From the NCBI RefSeq assembly GCF_003352185.1, contig NZ_CP029608.1, positions 2,852,001-2,916,000 of the forward strand: DNA of 64,000 nt, written 5' to 3'. This document shows positions 52,024 to 61,234 of this stretch, one piece after another (within the stretch, counting starts at the first letter, position 1; each line of letters opens with the position of its first letter). The translations under genes and the position numbers were made by a program. A model generated the notes under the pieces. It was not told where the DNA came from. It was given only the letters and a program-made list of their open reading frames with translations, and ran no database searches. The DNA is from Pseudomonas kribbensis (GTDB lineage: Bacteria; Pseudomonadota; Gammaproteobacteria; Pseudomonadales; Pseudomonadaceae).

Positions 52024-53433
52024 TCAGAACGACCGCACAATCCGCCCCAACGTCTCCATCGCCTTCTCCGAAGCCTCGGTCCACGGGCTACCGTAGTTCA
52101 ACCGGATGCAATTCCTGAAGCGCTGGGTCGGCGAGAAGATCGGCCCCGGCGCAATGCTGATCCCCTGCGCCAGCGCCATCTGAAACAACTTCAACGAATC
52201 CATCTGCGGTGGCAGTTCCAGCCACAGGAAATAGCCGCCGGCCGGTTGGCTCACGCGGGTCTGCGCCGGAAAGTAGCGGGCGATGGCCGCGAGCATCGCG
52301 CTTTGTTGTTCTTCGAGGGCGTAGCGCAGTTTGCGCAAGTGCCGGTCGTAGCCGCCGTGTTGCAGGTAGTCGGCAATGGCCGCCTGGGCCGGCATCGAGG
52401 CGCACAGCGAGGTCATCAGTTTCAGGCGCTCGATTTTCTGCGCGTAGCGCCCGGCAGCCACCCAGCCGATGCGGTAGCCGGGGGCCAGGCTTTTGGCGAA
52501 CGAGCCGCAATGCATCACCAGGCCTTCGGTGTCGAAAGCCTTGGCCGGTTTCGGTGCTTGTTGGCCGTAATAGAGTTCGGCGTAGACATCGTCTTCGATC
52601 AGCGGCACCTGATGCCGCTTCAGCAATTCCACCAGTTCCTGTTTTTTGGTTTCGGGCATGGTTGCGCCCATCGGGTTCTGGAAGCTGGTCATGCACCAGC
52701 AGGCCTTGATCGGATGGCGCTCCAGGGTCTGGGCGAGCACGCCGAGGTCGATGCCGTCGCGCGGGTGCACGGGGATTTCCACGGCTTTGAGTTTCAGCCG
52801 CTCCAGCACTTGCAGGCTGGCGTAGAACGCCGGGGCCTCGATGGCCACCAGATCGCCGGGTTCGGTCACCGCTTGCAGGCACAGGTTCAGCGCTTCCAGG
52901 GCGCCGTTGGTGATCAGCAGTTCTTCCATCGGCAGCATCAGTCCGCCGACCATGTAGCGCAGGGCGATCTGTCGGCGCAATTGCGGATTGCCCGGCGACA
53001 TGTCGGTGACCACCATGCGCGGGTCCATCTCCCGGGCGGCGCTGGCCAGCGAGCGTGACAGGCGTTGCAACGGGAACAGTTCCGGGCTCGGGAAGGCCGA
53101 GCCGAACGGCACGGTGCTCGGGTCCTTGATCGATTCCAGCACCGAGAACACCAGTTCGCTGACGTCGACCTTGGTGGATTCGTTGACCTGGCTGCTGATC
53201 ACCGGTTCCGAGAACGGGCTCGGGGCGTGGGTGTTGACGAAGTAGCCGGAGCGTGGCCGGGCGCGGATCAGGCCGCGACGTTCCAGCAGGTAATAGGCCT
53301 GGAACACCGTGGACGGGCTGACGCCATAGGTCTGGCTCGCGTAGCGCACCGACGGCACCCGCTGGCCGGGGCCGAGGACGCCGGAGCGGATCAGTTCAGC
53401 GATGTCGTCGGCGAATTTTTCGTAGCGTTTCAT
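52024..53433 (-). CDS. MocR-type (GntR-aminotransferase) transcriptional regulator
   Basis: 469 residues from ATG 53433 (AGGA 6 nt upstream). N-terminal GntR winged helix (YEKFADDIAELIRSGVLGPGQRVPSVRYASQTYGVSPSTVFQAY), a linker, then a fold-type I aminotransferase domain. The PLP lysine is in GSFAKSLAPGYRIGW, with ITNGALEALNLCL and SFQNPMGATMP as cofactor-site segments. MocR proteins sense PLP or amino-acid adducts and control metabolism genes. The target is not identifiable here. A perfect dyad 35-66 bp upstream may be its operator. Confidence 0.9.
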   Translation of the reverse strand: MKRYEKFADDIAELIRSGVLGPGQRVPSVRYASQTYGVSPSTVFQAYYLLERRGLIRARPRSGYFVNTHAPSPFSEPVISSQVNESTKVDVSELVFSVLESIKDPSTVPFGSAFPSPELFPLQRLSRSLASAAREMDPRMVVTDMSPGNPQLRRQIALRYMVGGLMLPMEELLITNGALEALNLCLQAVTEPGDLVAIEAPAFYASLQVLERLKLKAVEIPVHPRDGIDLGVLAQTLERHPIKACWCMTSFQNPMGATMPETKKQELVELLKRHQVPLIEDDVYAELYYGQQAPKPAKAFDTEGLVMHCGSFAKSLAPGYRIGWVAAGRYAQKIERLKLMTSLCASMPAQAAIADYLQHGGYDRHLRKLRYALEEQQSAMLAAIARYFPAQTRVSQPAGGYFLWLELPPQMDSLKLFQMALAQGISIAPGPIFSPTQRFRNCIRLNYGSPWTEASEKAMETLGRIVRSF

Positions 53434-53467
53434 CGGTGTCCTGCATTGAGTGGGATTCGGAAAACGG

Positions 53468-53499
53468 TTGTGCCAATGGACGCAGCGCCATTGGCACAA
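53468..53499. promoter_or_regulatory. 12-bp dyad between ccoG and the MocR gene
   Basis: TTGTGCCAATGG and its exact complement flank an 8-nt spacer (ACGCAGCG). It lies 19 bp beyond the ccoG stop and 35 bp before the MocR start, both on the minus strand, without a T-run. It can be read as an operator for autoregulation or as a simple stem-loop ending ccoG mRNA. Confidence 0.45.
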
Positions 53500-53518
53500 A
53501 GGGTTGCATCTTAAAGGT

Positions 53519-54949
53519 TCAACGATTCATCGGCGCAACAAACCGGCTCTTCGCCACGCTATAAACCTCGGGCTCATCGCTGTCGGCAATTTTGAAGCTC
53601 AAGGTCTGCGAGCTGCTGGCCGGGCGTTCCGTGGTCATGGCCACCGACACCGGTACATCGACGATCTCGCCCGGGGCCAGGCTCAGTTCGGTCTTGCCTT
53701 GCAGCTGGAAGCCGTCGCCGTCCACCAGGCTCAGGTTGTAGTCCTGGCGCTGTTGGGTCTTGTTGATGACTTTGAGGGTGTAGATGTTTTCGATCTGGCC
53801 CTGACCGTTTTCACGGAACAGGCCACGGTCCTTGGTCACGTCCAGCGACACCATTGGCCGCTCGACCAGGGCCAGGGCGAGAGCGCCGATCATCACCACC
53901 AGCACTGCGACGTAACCAATCAGTCGCGGACGCAGCAGATGCGTCTTGCCACCCTGCAATTCACGCTCGGAGGTGTAGCGGATCAGGCCCCGCGCATAGT
54001 TCATCTTGTCCATGATCGAATCGCAGGCGTCGATGCACGCCGCGCAGCCGATGCATTCCATTTGCAGGCCGTCGCGGATGTCGATACCGGTCGGGCAGAC
54101 CTGCACGCACAGCTGACAATCGATGCAATCGCCGAGGCCGGCTTCGGCGGGTTTCACGTCGCGTTTGCGGGGGCCACGGTTTTCGCCACGGGCTGCGTCG
54201 TAGGAAATCGCCAGGGTGTCCTTGTCGAACATCACGCTCTGGAACCGCGCATACGGGCACATGTGCATGCACACCGCTTCGCGCAGCCAGCCAGCGTTGA
54301 TGTAGGTGGCGGCGGTGAAGAACAGCACCCAGAACAGGCTGACACCGCCGATCTGCAAGGTCAGCAGCTCTTCGGCCAACGGTCGGATCGGGGTGAAGTA
54401 GCCGACGAAGGTCAGACCGGTCAGTACGCTGATCGCCAGCCACAACGTGTGCTTGGCCGCACGCCGCGCCAGTTTGTTCAGGCTCCAGGGCGCGGCTTGC
54501 AGCTTGATCCGCTGGTTGCGTTCACCTTCGGTGATCTTCTCGCACCACATGAAGATCCACGTCCACGAACTCTGCGGGCAGGTGTAGCCACACCAGACCC
54601 GGCCGGCGAATACGGTAATGGCGAACAGGCCGAACGCGGCGATGATCAGCAGCGCCGACAGCAGAATGAAATCCTGCGGCCAGAAGGTCGCACCAAAGAT
54701 GTGGAACTTGCTTTCGGAAAGGTCCCACAGCACCGCCTGACGCCCGCCCCAGTTCAGCCACACGGTGCCGAAAAACAGCAGAAACAGAAATCCCGCGCCG
54801 CTCATGCGCAAGGTGCGGAACAGGCCGGTGAAGCTGCGGGTGAAAATCTGGTTGTCGCTGGTGGCGTGTTTCGCCTTCATCGGGCGCGCCGGTACTTTTT
54901 TTATCTGGGGAGATGCTTCTACGGTTCGGACGGGGATTCGTTCGCTCAT
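53519..54949 (-). CDS. ccoG: cbb3 oxidase accessory protein CcoG (FixG/RdxA)
   Basis: 476 residues from ATG 54949 (start MSERIPV as usual; an ATG at 54973 adds eight residues). Five transmembrane helices, GRVWCGYTCPQSSWTWIFMW and the CMHMCPYARFQ motif, two 4Fe-4S clusters (DCIDCQLCVQVCPTGID; ECIGCAACIDACDS), and a C-terminal Ig-like periplasmic domain. CcoG reduces Cu(II) to Cu(I) for cbb3 oxidase CuB assembly. It is separate from the ccoNOPQ-ccoGHIS locus in this window. It would support maturation of the CcoN4 encoded 20 kb away. Confidence 0.93.
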   Translation of the reverse strand: MSERIPVRTVEASPQIKKVPARPMKAKHATSDNQIFTRSFTGLFRTLRMSGAGFLFLLFFGTVWLNWGGRQAVLWDLSESKFHIFGATFWPQDFILLSALLIIAAFGLFAITVFAGRVWCGYTCPQSSWTWIFMWCEKITEGERNQRIKLQAAPWSLNKLARRAAKHTLWLAISVLTGLTFVGYFTPIRPLAEELLTLQIGGVSLFWVLFFTAATYINAGWLREAVCMHMCPYARFQSVMFDKDTLAISYDAARGENRGPRKRDVKPAEAGLGDCIDCQLCVQVCPTGIDIRDGLQMECIGCAACIDACDSIMDKMNYARGLIRYTSERELQGGKTHLLRPRLIGYVAVLVVMIGALALALVERPMVSLDVTKDRGLFRENGQGQIENIYTLKVINKTQQRQDYNLSLVDGDGFQLQGKTELSLAPGEIVDVPVSVAMTTERPASSSQTLSFKIADSDEPEVYSVAKSRFVAPMNR

Positions 54950-55144
54950 GGTCGTTCGCTCATCAGCCTCCATCAGGCCAGTGAACTATGAGCGCCGATC
55001 TGTTTGCATAACAGACTCAGGTATTTCAATAAAAAGCGTATCAGATGGGTTTTGCGCCCGGCCCTGCGACAACTTGAAGCAGTTGGCAGAGCGGGGCGCA
55101 GACGCCTATCCCGGACGGCTGCGCGGGATATTGACCGGGGTCAG

Positions 55145-55378
55145 TCAAATCACCGAATCACTGTCGGTGGCCTTGAGGTGTTTGCGTCCGTCGGTGGCGC
55201 CTGCGACGGTCAGCGCATCGGCTTCAGCCTCGGTGATGTAAATGCGCCGGCCTTCGATTTCCACGGCCGACATCGATTTGTCGCTGTCGGTGATGACCGT
55301 CAGGTCGCCGCACAGGCGAATCTGTTCACCGTTTTCGGTGGCGAAAAAACAGGTCTGGTTTTCGATGCGCACGGTCAT
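55145..55378 (-). CDS. DUF3203 family protein
   Basis: 77 residues, AAGGA 7-8 nt before ATG 55378. Small soluble beta-rich protein (RIENQTCFFATENGEQIRLCGDLTVITDSD, then AVEIEGRRIYITEAEADALTVAGA), the pattern of the DUF3203 proteins found in Pseudomonas. Function unknown. The 195 bp separating it from ccoG hold no further gene. Confidence 0.75.
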   Translation of the reverse strand: MTVRIENQTCFFATENGEQIRLCGDLTVITDSDKSMSAVEIEGRRIYITEAEADALTVAGATDGRKHLKATDSDSVI

Positions 55379-55467
55379 GGGGCTGTCCTTTTTCCAAGGG
55401 GTGTTGAAAGGTTAGGGCGCAGCCCCGGGGGATCGTTCTGTGCAACCGATTAATGGTCACCGGGCGA

Positions 55468-55626
55468 TCAGACAATCACCGGCGGCATGGTCGACGGTGG
55501 CTCTTCCTTGGGCGGTGGCGTGGTGCCCGGTGGCTCCTGTTCCGGGATCGGTTGCGGCTCGGTTTCGGGCAGCACCGGTTTGTCGATGTTCGGATCGGGC
55601 GTTTCAGCGGGGATCGGAATCGTCAT
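55468..55626 (-). CDS. small Pro/Glu-rich protein, 52 aa
   Basis: A GGAGG eight bases before ATG 55626 marks a real start. 52 residues, nearly all Pro, Glu, Thr (IPAETPDPNIDKPVLPETEPQ...PPPKEEPPSTMPPVIV), with no hydrophobic segment; intrinsically disordered. Similar Pro-rich mini-proteins are common in pseudomonads. No function known. Divergent from glgE. Confidence 0.65.
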   Translation of the reverse strand: MTIPIPAETPDPNIDKPVLPETEPQPIPEQEPPGTTPPPKEEPPSTMPPVIV

Positions 55627-55844
55627 CAGATGAACCTCCGTGTGGCACATGGCGTGAGAAGTGCTTAAGTGGGTTGACCACTTCTGCGCGAAATCGATCC
55701 GATTTTGTGACGGGGCAAATCCCTGTGAACTTTTGTCGCCGAGGTTCGCTCGGAACCTGAGAGCGTTCATGGTTGGGCACAGGTCCGGCCGTGAGTATCG
55801 AACAGGCAAACGAGCGTCCTTGGGGCGTTAAGGAGAGATGCTCA

Positions 55845-57851
55845 ATGACTGCTGAAAAACCCTCCGAACAGAGCTACAACCCGCACATTCCGCTGTCGCA
55901 GGCGTTGCTGCTGCCGCGCATTGTCATTGAAAACACCCGGCCGACCCTCGATGGCGGCCAATTTGCCGTCAAGGCTGTGGTCGGGCGCGAGATCGTGGTC
56001 ACCAGCAAGATCTTCGCCGACGGTCACGACAAACTGGCGGTGCGCATCCGCTGGCGCGAGGAAGGCGAGGAAGGCGAGGAAGTCTGGCAAAGCGAAGTCA
56101 TGAACGATCAGGGCAACAACGGCTGGGAAGGCCGGTTCCGGCCCCAGCGCATGGGCCGCTATCTGTACCTGATCGAAGCCTGGATCGACCAGTTCGCCAG
56201 TTTTCAGTACGAACTGGAGAAGAAACACCTGGCCGCCGTCCCGGTCAGCCTGGAGCTGCAGGAAGGCCGCACCATGGTGCAACAAGCGGCCGAACGCAGC
56301 GAAGGCCAACTCAGCGAACGGCTGGCGGCGCTGCACCACGAATTGTCCGGCCTGCTCGAAACCGAGCAGGTCGCGTTGTTTCTGCACCCGCAAAGTGCGC
56401 AATTGATGGCCGAGGCCGATCACCGCCCGTATCTGAGCATCAGCCCGGAGTTTCCGCTGGATGTTGAACGGGAACTGGCCGAGTTCGCCAGTTGGTACGA
56501 GCTGTTTCCCCGCTCGATCACCGACGATCCCGCCCGTCACGGCACCTTCAACGATGTGCACTCGCGGTTGCCGATGATTCAGGACATGGGCTTCGACGTG
56601 TTGTATTTCACGCCGATTCACCCCATCGGTCGCAGCCATCGCAAGGGCCGCAACAATTCTCTGACGGCTGGCCCGGACGATCCTGGCAGCCCTTATGCGA
56701 TCGGAAGCGAAGAGGGCGGCCACGAAGCGATTCACTCGCAGCTTGGTACCCGCGAAGACTTCCGTCGCCTGGTGGCGGCGGCCGCTGATCATGGTCTGGA
56801 AATCGCCCTCGATTTCGCCATCCAGTGTTCCCAGGATCATCCATGGCTCAAGCAGCATCCCGGCTGGTTCAACTGGCGGCCAGACGGCACGATCAAGTAC
56901 GCGGAGAACCCGCCGAAGAAATACCAGGACATCGTCAACGTCGACTTCTATGCGCCGGAAGCGATTCCGAGCCTGTGGGTCGAACTGCGGGACATCGTTG
57001 TCGGGTGGGTCGAGGAGGGCGTGAAGATCTTTCGCGTCGACAACCCGCACACCAAACCGCTGCCGTTCTGGCAATGGTTGATCGCCGATGTGCGCACGCT
57101 ACATCCCGAAGTGATCTTCCTCGCCGAGGCGTTCACCACCCCGGCGATGATGGCGCGGCTGGGCAAGGTCGGTTACACCCAGAGCTACACCTATTTCACC
57201 TGGCGCAATACCAAGGCCGAACTGGCGAGTTACTTCAGCGAACTCAATGAATCGCCCTGGCGCGAGTGCTACCGGCCGAATTTTTTCGTCAACACGCCGG
57301 ACATCAACCCGGCGTTCCTGCATCAATCGGGGCGCCCGGGATTTCTCATCCGGGCGGCGCTGGCGACCATGGGCTCGGGCCTGTGGGGCATGTATTCGGG
57401 GTTCGAACTGTGCGAATCGGCGCCGGTGCCGGGCAAGGAGGAATACCTCGATTCGGAGAAGTACGAGATCCGCGTCCGCGACTTCAACCAGCCCGGCAAC
57501 ATCATCGCCGAGATCGCCCAGCTCAACCGTATCCGCCGGCAGAACCCGGCGCTGCACAGTCATCTGGGCCTGAAGATCTACAACGCCTGGAACGACAACA
57601 TTCTGTATTTCGGCAAGCGCAGCGCCGATGGCAGCAATTTCATCCTGGTGGCCGTCAGCCTCGACCCGCATCACCCGCAGGAGGCGAATTTCGAATTGCC
57701 GCTGTGGGAAATGGGCCTGCCGGACGACGCCACCACCCACGGCGAGGACCTGATGAACGGCCATCGCTGGGACTGGCACGGCAAGTACCAGTTCATGCGG
57801 ATCGACCCGGCTTATCAGCCGTTCGGGATCTGGCGCATCACCGCGTCTTGA
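55845..57851 (+). CDS. glgE: alpha-1,4-glucan:maltose-1-phosphate maltosyltransferase GlgE
   Basis: 668 residues from ATG 55845 (AAGGAG 10 nt upstream). GH13_3 enzyme that adds maltosyl units from maltose-1-phosphate to alpha-glucan. An N-terminal beta-sandwich (about 15-130) precedes a helical insert. The (beta/alpha)8 barrel has the nucleophile Asp near residue 397 in KIFRVDNPHTKPLPFW, the acid/base Glu near 427 in IFLAEAFTTPAM and DINPAFLHQSGRPGF. A C-terminal beta domain follows. First gene of glgE-treS/mak-glgB, the complete GlgE route from trehalose to branched glucan. Confidence 0.95.
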   Translation: MTAEKPSEQSYNPHIPLSQALLLPRIVIENTRPTLDGGQFAVKAVVGREIVVTSKIFADGHDKLAVRIRWREEGEEGEEVWQSEVMNDQGNNGWEGRFRPQRMGRYLYLIEAWIDQFASFQYELEKKHLAAVPVSLELQEGRTMVQQAAERSEGQLSERLAALHHELSGLLETEQVALFLHPQSAQLMAEADHRPYLSISPEFPLDVERELAEFASWYELFPRSITDDPARHGTFNDVHSRLPMIQDMGFDVLYFTPIHPIGRSHRKGRNNSLTAGPDDPGSPYAIGSEEGGHEAIHSQLGTREDFRRLVAAAADHGLEIALDFAIQCSQDHPWLKQHPGWFNWRPDGTIKYAENPPKKYQDIVNVDFYAPEAIPSLWVELRDIVVGWVEEGVKIFRVDNPHTKPLPFWQWLIADVRTLHPEVIFLAEAFTTPAMMARLGKVGYTQSYTYFTWRNTKAELASYFSELNESPWRECYRPNFFVNTPDINPAFLHQSGRPGFLIRAALATMGSGLWGMYSGFELCESAPVPGKEEYLDSEKYEIRVRDFNQPGNIIAEIAQLNRIRRQNPALHSHLGLKIYNAWNDNILYFGKRSADGSNFILVAVSLDPHHPQEANFELPLWEMGLPDDATTHGEDLMNGHRWDWHGKYQFMRIDPAYQPFGIWRITAS

Positions 57852-57890
57852 TCCGGGCCGACGCATTCATGCATTGAACAGGAGTTTCAC

Positions 57891-60800
57891 ATGGCGAAGA
57901 AACCCAAGTCAGCCACCTTCATCAAGGACCCGCTCTGGTACAAGGACGCGGTGATCTATCAGGTTCACGTCAAATCCTTTTTCGACTCCAACAATGACGG
58001 AATCGGCGATTTTCCCGGCCTGATCGCCAAACTCGATTACATTGCCGAGCTGGGCGTCAACACCATCTGGCTGTTGCCGTTCTATCCCTCGCCACGCCGT
58101 GACGACGGTTACGACATCGCCGAATACCGTGGCGTACACAGCGATTACGGGACCATGGCCGACGCCAAACGCTTCATCGCCGAGGCGCACAAACGGGGTT
58201 TGCGGGTCATTACCGAGCTGGTCATCAACCACACTTCGGATCAGCACCCGTGGTTCCAGCGGGCGCGCAAGGCCAAGCCCGGTTCAGCGGCCCGCGACTT
58301 CTATGTGTGGTCGGATGACGACCAGAAATACGACGGCACGCGGATCATTTTCCTCGACACCGAAAAGTCCAACTGGACCTGGGACCCGGTGGCCGGCCAG
58401 TACTTCTGGCACCGTTTCTATTCGCACCAGCCGGACCTCAATTTCGACAACCCGCAAGTCATGAAAGCCGTGCTGTCGGTGATGCGTTATTGGCTGGACA
58501 TGGGCATCGACGGTCTGCGCCTGGACGCGATTCCGTACCTGATCGAACGCGACGGCACCAACAACGAAAACCTGCCGGAGACTCACGACGTTCTCAAGCA
58601 GATCCGTGCCGAAATCGACGCCAACTACCCGGATCGCATGCTGCTGGCTGAGGCCAACCAATGGCCGGAAGACACCCAGTTGTACTTCGGCGATACCGAC
58701 GCCGAGGGCGTCAATGGCGACGAATGCCACATGGCGTTCCACTTCCCGCTGATGCCGCGCATGTACATGGCGCTGGCCCAGGAAGATCGCTTCCCGATCA
58801 CCGACATCCTGCGCCAGACCCCGGAGATCCCGGCCAATTGCCAATGGGCGATCTTCCTGCGCAACCACGATGAATTGACGCTGGAGATGGTCACCGACAA
58901 GGAGCGCGACTACCTCTGGAATTACTACGCCGCCGACCGTCGTGCGCGGATCAACCTCGGCATCCGCCGGCGTCTGGCGCCGCTGATGGAGCGCGACCGT
59001 CGGCGCATCGAACTGCTCAACAGTCTGCTGTTGTCGATGCCCGGCACGCCGACCCTGTATTACGGCGATGAAATCGGCATGGGCGACAACATCTACCTCG
59101 GCGACCGTGACGGCGTGCGCACGCCGATGCAGTGGTCAATCGACCGCAACGGTGGATTCTCCCGGGCCGATCCGGCCAGTCTGGTGCTGCCGCCGATCAT
59201 GGACCCGCAGTACGGCTTTCAGTCGGTCAACGTCGAAACCCAGGCCGGCGATCCGCATTCGTTGTTGAACTGGACTCGTCGCCTGCTGACGGTACGCAAG
59301 CAATCCAAGGCGTTCGGTCGCGGCACCCTGAAAATGCTGTCGCCGGCCAACCGCCGCGTGCTGGCCTACACCCGCGAATACACCGGGCCGGACGGCAAAC
59401 ACGAAATCATCCTGTGCGTGGCCAACGTTTCGCGCAGCGCCCAGGCGGTGGAGCTGGACCTGTCGGCCTACGTCGGCATGGTGCCGGTGGAGATGCTCGG
59501 CGGTAACGCCTTTCCGCCCATCGGCCAGCTCAACTTTCTGCTGACCCTCGCGCCATATGGTTTCTACTGGTTCGGCCTGGCGGCGGAAAACCAGATGCCG
59601 AGCTGGCACGTCGAGCCGGCGCAGAGCCTGCCGGACTTCACCACGCTGGTGCTGAAAAAACGCATGGAAGAACTGCTGGAGGCGCCGTCCCGGGCCACAC
59701 TCGAACAGGGCATCCTGCCGAACTGGTTGCAGAACCGCCGCTGGTTCGCCGGCAAGGATGCGGCCATCGAGCACGTCCGGCTGGCCTACGGTGTGCGCTT
59801 CGGCGACGCACAGCATCCGGTGTTGCTCAGCGAAATCGAAGTCAGCAGCGGCGGGCAGACCAGCCGTTACCAACTGCCGTTCGGCTTTATCTCGGAAGAT
59901 CAGGTCGGGCCCGCGTTGCCGCAGCAACTGGCGTTGTCCCGTGTGCGTCGGGTCCGGCAGGTCGGTCTGATTACCGATGCGTTCAGCCTCGAAGCGTTTA
60001 TCCGTGCGGTTTTACAAGGCATGCAAAGTGGCACGGTGCTGGACTCCAGCGATGGTGAAATCCGTTTCGAAGCCACGCCGCAGCTCGACAAACTTGGCCT
60101 CGGTGCCGAATCCGAAGTGCGCTACCTGTCCGCCGAGCAATCCAACAGTTCGGTGGTAATCGGCAACAGTCTGGTGCTCAAGCTGATCCGTAAAGTCGCT
60201 TCTGGCGTACACCCGGAACTGGAAATGAGCGCTTATCTGACCGCCGCCGGATTTGCCAATATTTCCCCGCTGTTGGGCTCGGTGATTCGCCGCGACGGGC
60301 AGGGCGAAGACAATCTGCTGATGATTGCCCAGGGCTACCTGAGCAATCAGGGCGACGCCTGGGAATGGACGCAGAACAACCTCGAGCGAGCATTGCGCGA
60401 TGAGCTGGCGGACGCCGTGTCCGAACAGTCGCAGCACTACAACGCCCTCGGCGAACTGAAGGATTTTGCCGGCATGCTGGGGCAGCGACTGGGGGAAATG
60501 CATCAGGTAATGGCGGCGCCCACCGACAACCCGGACTTCGCGCCGCAGGTCAGTTCGGCCAAGGATGCGCAAGCCACTGGCAAGGATGTCGGCGCTCAGG
60601 TCGAGCACGCGCTCAAGCTGCTCAAGCAGCATCAGGGCGAACTGGATGTGGCGGATCAGAAGCTTGTCGCTCGTCTGCTCGACCACAAAAAAACCATCCT
60701 CGCCCATGTGCAGGAACTGGCGAAGAAATCCGCCGGCGGTTTGCGCATTCGGGTGCACGGCGACCTGCATCTGGGGCAGGTGCTGGTGATCAAGGGCGAT

Positions 60801-61232
60801 GCGTACCTGATCGATTTCGAAGGCGAACCGGCGCGGCCACTGGCCGAGCGTCGCGGCAGGCACAGTCCGTACAAGGATGTCAGCGGTGTGCTGCGTTCCT
60901 TCGATTACGCCGCCGCGATGACCATCAACGTGCACAACGTCGACAACAGTCCCGAGGCCGAAGCGGCGCGTCGGCGGGTGGCCGAGCGTTATCTGCGTGA
61001 GGCCCGCGAGGCATTTGTCGAGGCATATCAGCGAGCGGCAGCTAGTCTTGATCATGCCTGGCAGGATCCTGAAGGTGCCGACGCCGCACTGGCGTTGTTC
61101 GGTCTGGAGAAAGCGGCCTACGAAGTGGCCTATGAAGCCGAAAATCGCCCCACCTGGCTGCCCGTGCCGTTGCACGGTCTGTATGGGTTATTGACGGGGC
61201 TGGAACCCTTTTCCGATCTTGGTGGAGAGTAG
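57891..61232 (+). CDS. treS: trehalose synthase-maltokinase fusion (TreS-Mak/Pep2)
   Basis: 1113 residues, AGGAG upstream of ATG 57891. Residues about 1-545: GH13_16 trehalose synthase with [17 protein letters not shown] (Asp near 211), [11 protein letters not shown] (Glu near 253) and [12 protein letters not shown] (Asp near 325), interconverting trehalose and maltose. Residues about 590-1113: maltokinase with an N-terminal cap ([15 protein letters not shown]), then [14 protein letters not shown] and YLIDFEGEP as the kinase catalytic and metal motifs, making maltose-1-phosphate for GlgE. The fusion channels the two steps in one chain. It ends 2 bp before glgB. Confidence 0.95.
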   Translation: MAKKPKSATFIKDPLWYKDAVIYQVHVKSFFDSNNDGIGDFPGLIAKLDYIAELGVNTIWLLPFYPSPRRDDGYDIAEYRGVHSDYGTMADAKRFIAEAHKRGLRVITELVINHTSDQHPWFQRARKAKPGSAARDFYVWSDDDQKYDGTRIIFLDTEKSNWTWDPVAGQYFWHRFYSHQPDLNFDNPQVMKAVLSVMRYWLDMGIDGLRLDAIPYLIERDGTNNENLPETHDVLKQIRAEIDANYPDRMLLAEANQWPEDTQLYFGDTDAEGVNGDECHMAFHFPLMPRMYMALAQEDRFPITDILRQTPEIPANCQWAIFLRNHDELTLEMVTDKERDYLWNYYAADRRARINLGIRRRLAPLMERDRRRIELLNSLLLSMPGTPTLYYGDEIGMGDNIYLGDRDGVRTPMQWSIDRNGGFSRADPASLVLPPIMDPQYGFQSVNVETQAGDPHSLLNWTRRLLTVRKQSKAFGRGTLKMLSPANRRVLAYTREYTGPDGKHEIILCVANVSRSAQAVELDLSAYVGMVPVEMLGGNAFPPIGQLNFLLTLAPYGFYWFGLAAENQMPSWHVEPAQSLPDFTTLVLKKRMEELLEAPSRATLEQGILPNWLQNRRWFAGKDAAIEHVRLAYGVRFGDAQHPVLLSEIEVSSGGQTSRYQLPFGFISEDQVGPALPQQLALSRVRRVRQVGLITDAFSLEAFIRAVLQGMQSGTVLDSSDGEIRFEATPQLDKLGLGAESEVRYLSAEQSNSSVVIGNSLVLKLIRKVASGVHPELEMSAYLTAAGFANISPLLGSVIRRDGQGEDNLLMIAQGYLSNQGDAWEWTQNNLERALRDELADAVSEQSQHYNALGELKDFAGMLGQRLGEMHQVMAAPTDNPDFAPQVSSAKDAQATGKDVGAQVEHALKLLKQHQGELDVADQKLVARLLDHKKTILAHVQELAKKSAGGLRIRVHGDLHLGQVLVIKGDAYLIDFEGEPARPLAERRGRHSPYKDVSGVLRSFDYAAAMTINVHNVDNSPEAEAARRRVAERYLREAREAFVEAYQRAAASLDHAWQDPEGADAALALFGLEKAAYEVAYEAENRPTWLPVPLHGLYGLLTGLEPFSDLGGE

Positions 61233-61234
61233 TC

